From assembly GCA_023231445.1 (NCBI GenBank), contig JALNVF010000177.1, positions 1 to 5,456 on the forward strand: DNA of 5,456 bases, given 5' to 3'. Positions 4,829 through 5,456 of the stretch are shown here, piece after piece (position 1 is the first letter of the stretch; each line of letters opens with the position of its first letter). The notes under the pieces were generated by a model. The model was not told where the DNA came from and did no database searches. It saw nothing but the letters and a program-made list of their open reading frames with translations. The stretch comes from Treponema sp. GTDB lineage: Bacteria; Spirochaetota; Spirochaetia; Treponematales; Treponemataceae. Position numbers and translations under genes: made by a program.

Positions 4829-5456
4829 CTATTTTTCAGTCATCAGCTCAATTCCGTCCCACTCAGTATTCGATTCTTTTCTTGATATACACCGTGAAAT
4901 GAACCATTCAACTGCTGTGTCTCCCGGATACGTTTTTTGCAGCATGGTGAACTGTTCTAACGCGGAAGAAAAATCGGAACGGTAATAACAGGTAACTGCA
5001 GCGGAGAACGAGTCGTCATAACAGGATCCTTTTGAAGAAAGATCGAATATGCCGACCGGTTCTTTTTTCCCTTTCAGTCTGATCTGTCCCAGAAAACGGG
5101 AACGCGGTATTTCGTCCTTTACCTGTTTCATGGTACTGTCTGAAATCAGCAGTGACGACCCGAATAATTTACAGAGGTTTTCCATTCGGGAAGCGGTATT
5201 AACCGTATCGCCGATAACGGTGTATTCTTTCCGTTTTGCAGAACCGATGGTACCGGCGACGGCGTCTCCTGAAGCAATGCCCATGCCGCATGGGAGATCA
5301 ACTGTTTCCAGAATTGAAAGCGCCGCACGTACTGCCTGCCGTTCGTGATTTTCCGAAATTTCCGGTGCGCCGAACACAGCCATGAATCCGTCTCCGGTGA
5401 ATTTATTAATAAAACCGCCTTCTTTTCTGATGATCCCGTCGCAGCGTGAAAAAATA
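4829..5456 (-). CDS. Class III adenylate/guanylate cyclase, C-terminal part (runs off right edge)
   Basis: The frame is open from the window edge to a TAG at 4829-4831, giving 208 residues of a longer protein. It includes FINKFTGDGFMAVFGAPE (residues 15-32), with the second metal-binding Asp (D22); the first Asp lies outside the window. GIASGDAVAGTIGS (59-72) and EYTVIGDTVNTASRME (77-92) follow, carrying the Asn86 and Arg90 that stabilise the transition state. The IGDTVN pattern fits adenylate rather than guanylate specificity. Residues 96-133 (LFGSSLLIS to GIFDL) finish the catalytic fold. A helical tail (about 140-190, YYRSDFSSALEQF) of TPR-like character and a closing WDGIELMTEK follow, an arrangement known from spirochaete and cyanobacterial cyclases, whose N-terminal part is often a CHASE2 or other membrane sensor. 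The visible part looks intact. It makes cyclic nucleotide at the membrane or in the cytoplasm, depending on the unseen N-terminus. Confidence 0.9.
   Translation of the reverse strand, partial: IFSRCDGIIRKEGGFINKFTGDGFMAVFGAPEISENHERQAVRAALSILETVDLPCGMGIASGDAVAGTIGSAKRKEYTVIGDTVNTASRMENLCKLFGSSLLISDSTMKQVKDEIPRSRFLGQIRLKGKKEPVGIFDLSSKGSCYDDSFSAAVTCYYRSDFSSALEQFTMLQKTYPGDTAVEWFISRCISRKESNTEWDGIELMTEK

Overview
The window looks like chromosomal DNA from a host-associated spirochaete, most likely a Treponema. This is inferred from content: an exported FMN-binding protein, a class III nucleotidyl cyclase with a C-terminal tail ending in a WDG-type segment, a DUF4384 protein beside a caspase-fold gene, and a LytTR regulator / GHKL kinase / ABC exporter module. 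No rRNA, tRNA or other decisive marker is present, so the genus call is tentative.

Layout, left to right. Positions 1-582 (minus) hold the 5' part of an exported DUF4384-type protein that runs off the left edge. Positions 612-744 hold a compact MITE-like element with three adjacent hairpins and near-perfect 18-bp terminal inverted repeats. It sits against the -10 box of the DUF4384 gene. An AT-rich spacer follows with a clear plus-strand sigma70-type promoter (851-879), which leads into a caspase-like pseudogene (958 to about 1164). That pseudogene has lost an internal segment and is cut near its catalytic Gly-His-Gly region by a pair of REP/IS200-like palindromes (1165-1261). A small secreted FMN-binding protein (1269-1688, minus) with its own promoter comes next.

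The rest is all minus strand and should be read right to left: class III cyclase (4829 to the right edge), a RES-toxin-like fragment (about 4547-4801), an array of about five diverged 45-bp tandem repeats (4329-4553), a frameshifted LytTR regulator remnant (3918 to about 4304), a shortened GHKL histidine kinase (3469-3918) and an ABC exporter half-transporter (1813-3378). Regulator, kinase and transporter would make a peptide-sensing/export module of the AgrC/BlpH type, but all three are damaged. The regulator has two frameshifts and a stop. The kinase lacks its membrane sensor and the segment between the H-box and N-box. The transporter lacks about one transmembrane helix plus the following cytoplasmic loop, and its LSGG signature.

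The main theme is decay. At least five genes here are truncated or internally deleted, several of them in frame, and short palindromic elements or a minisatellite lie at two of the break sites. The apparently sound genes are the FMN-binding protein and, as far as visible, the cyclase and the DUF4384 protein. I did not find a convincing new functional system. The structured element at 612-744, the palindrome pair at 1165-1261 and the 45-bp array are the least explained parts.
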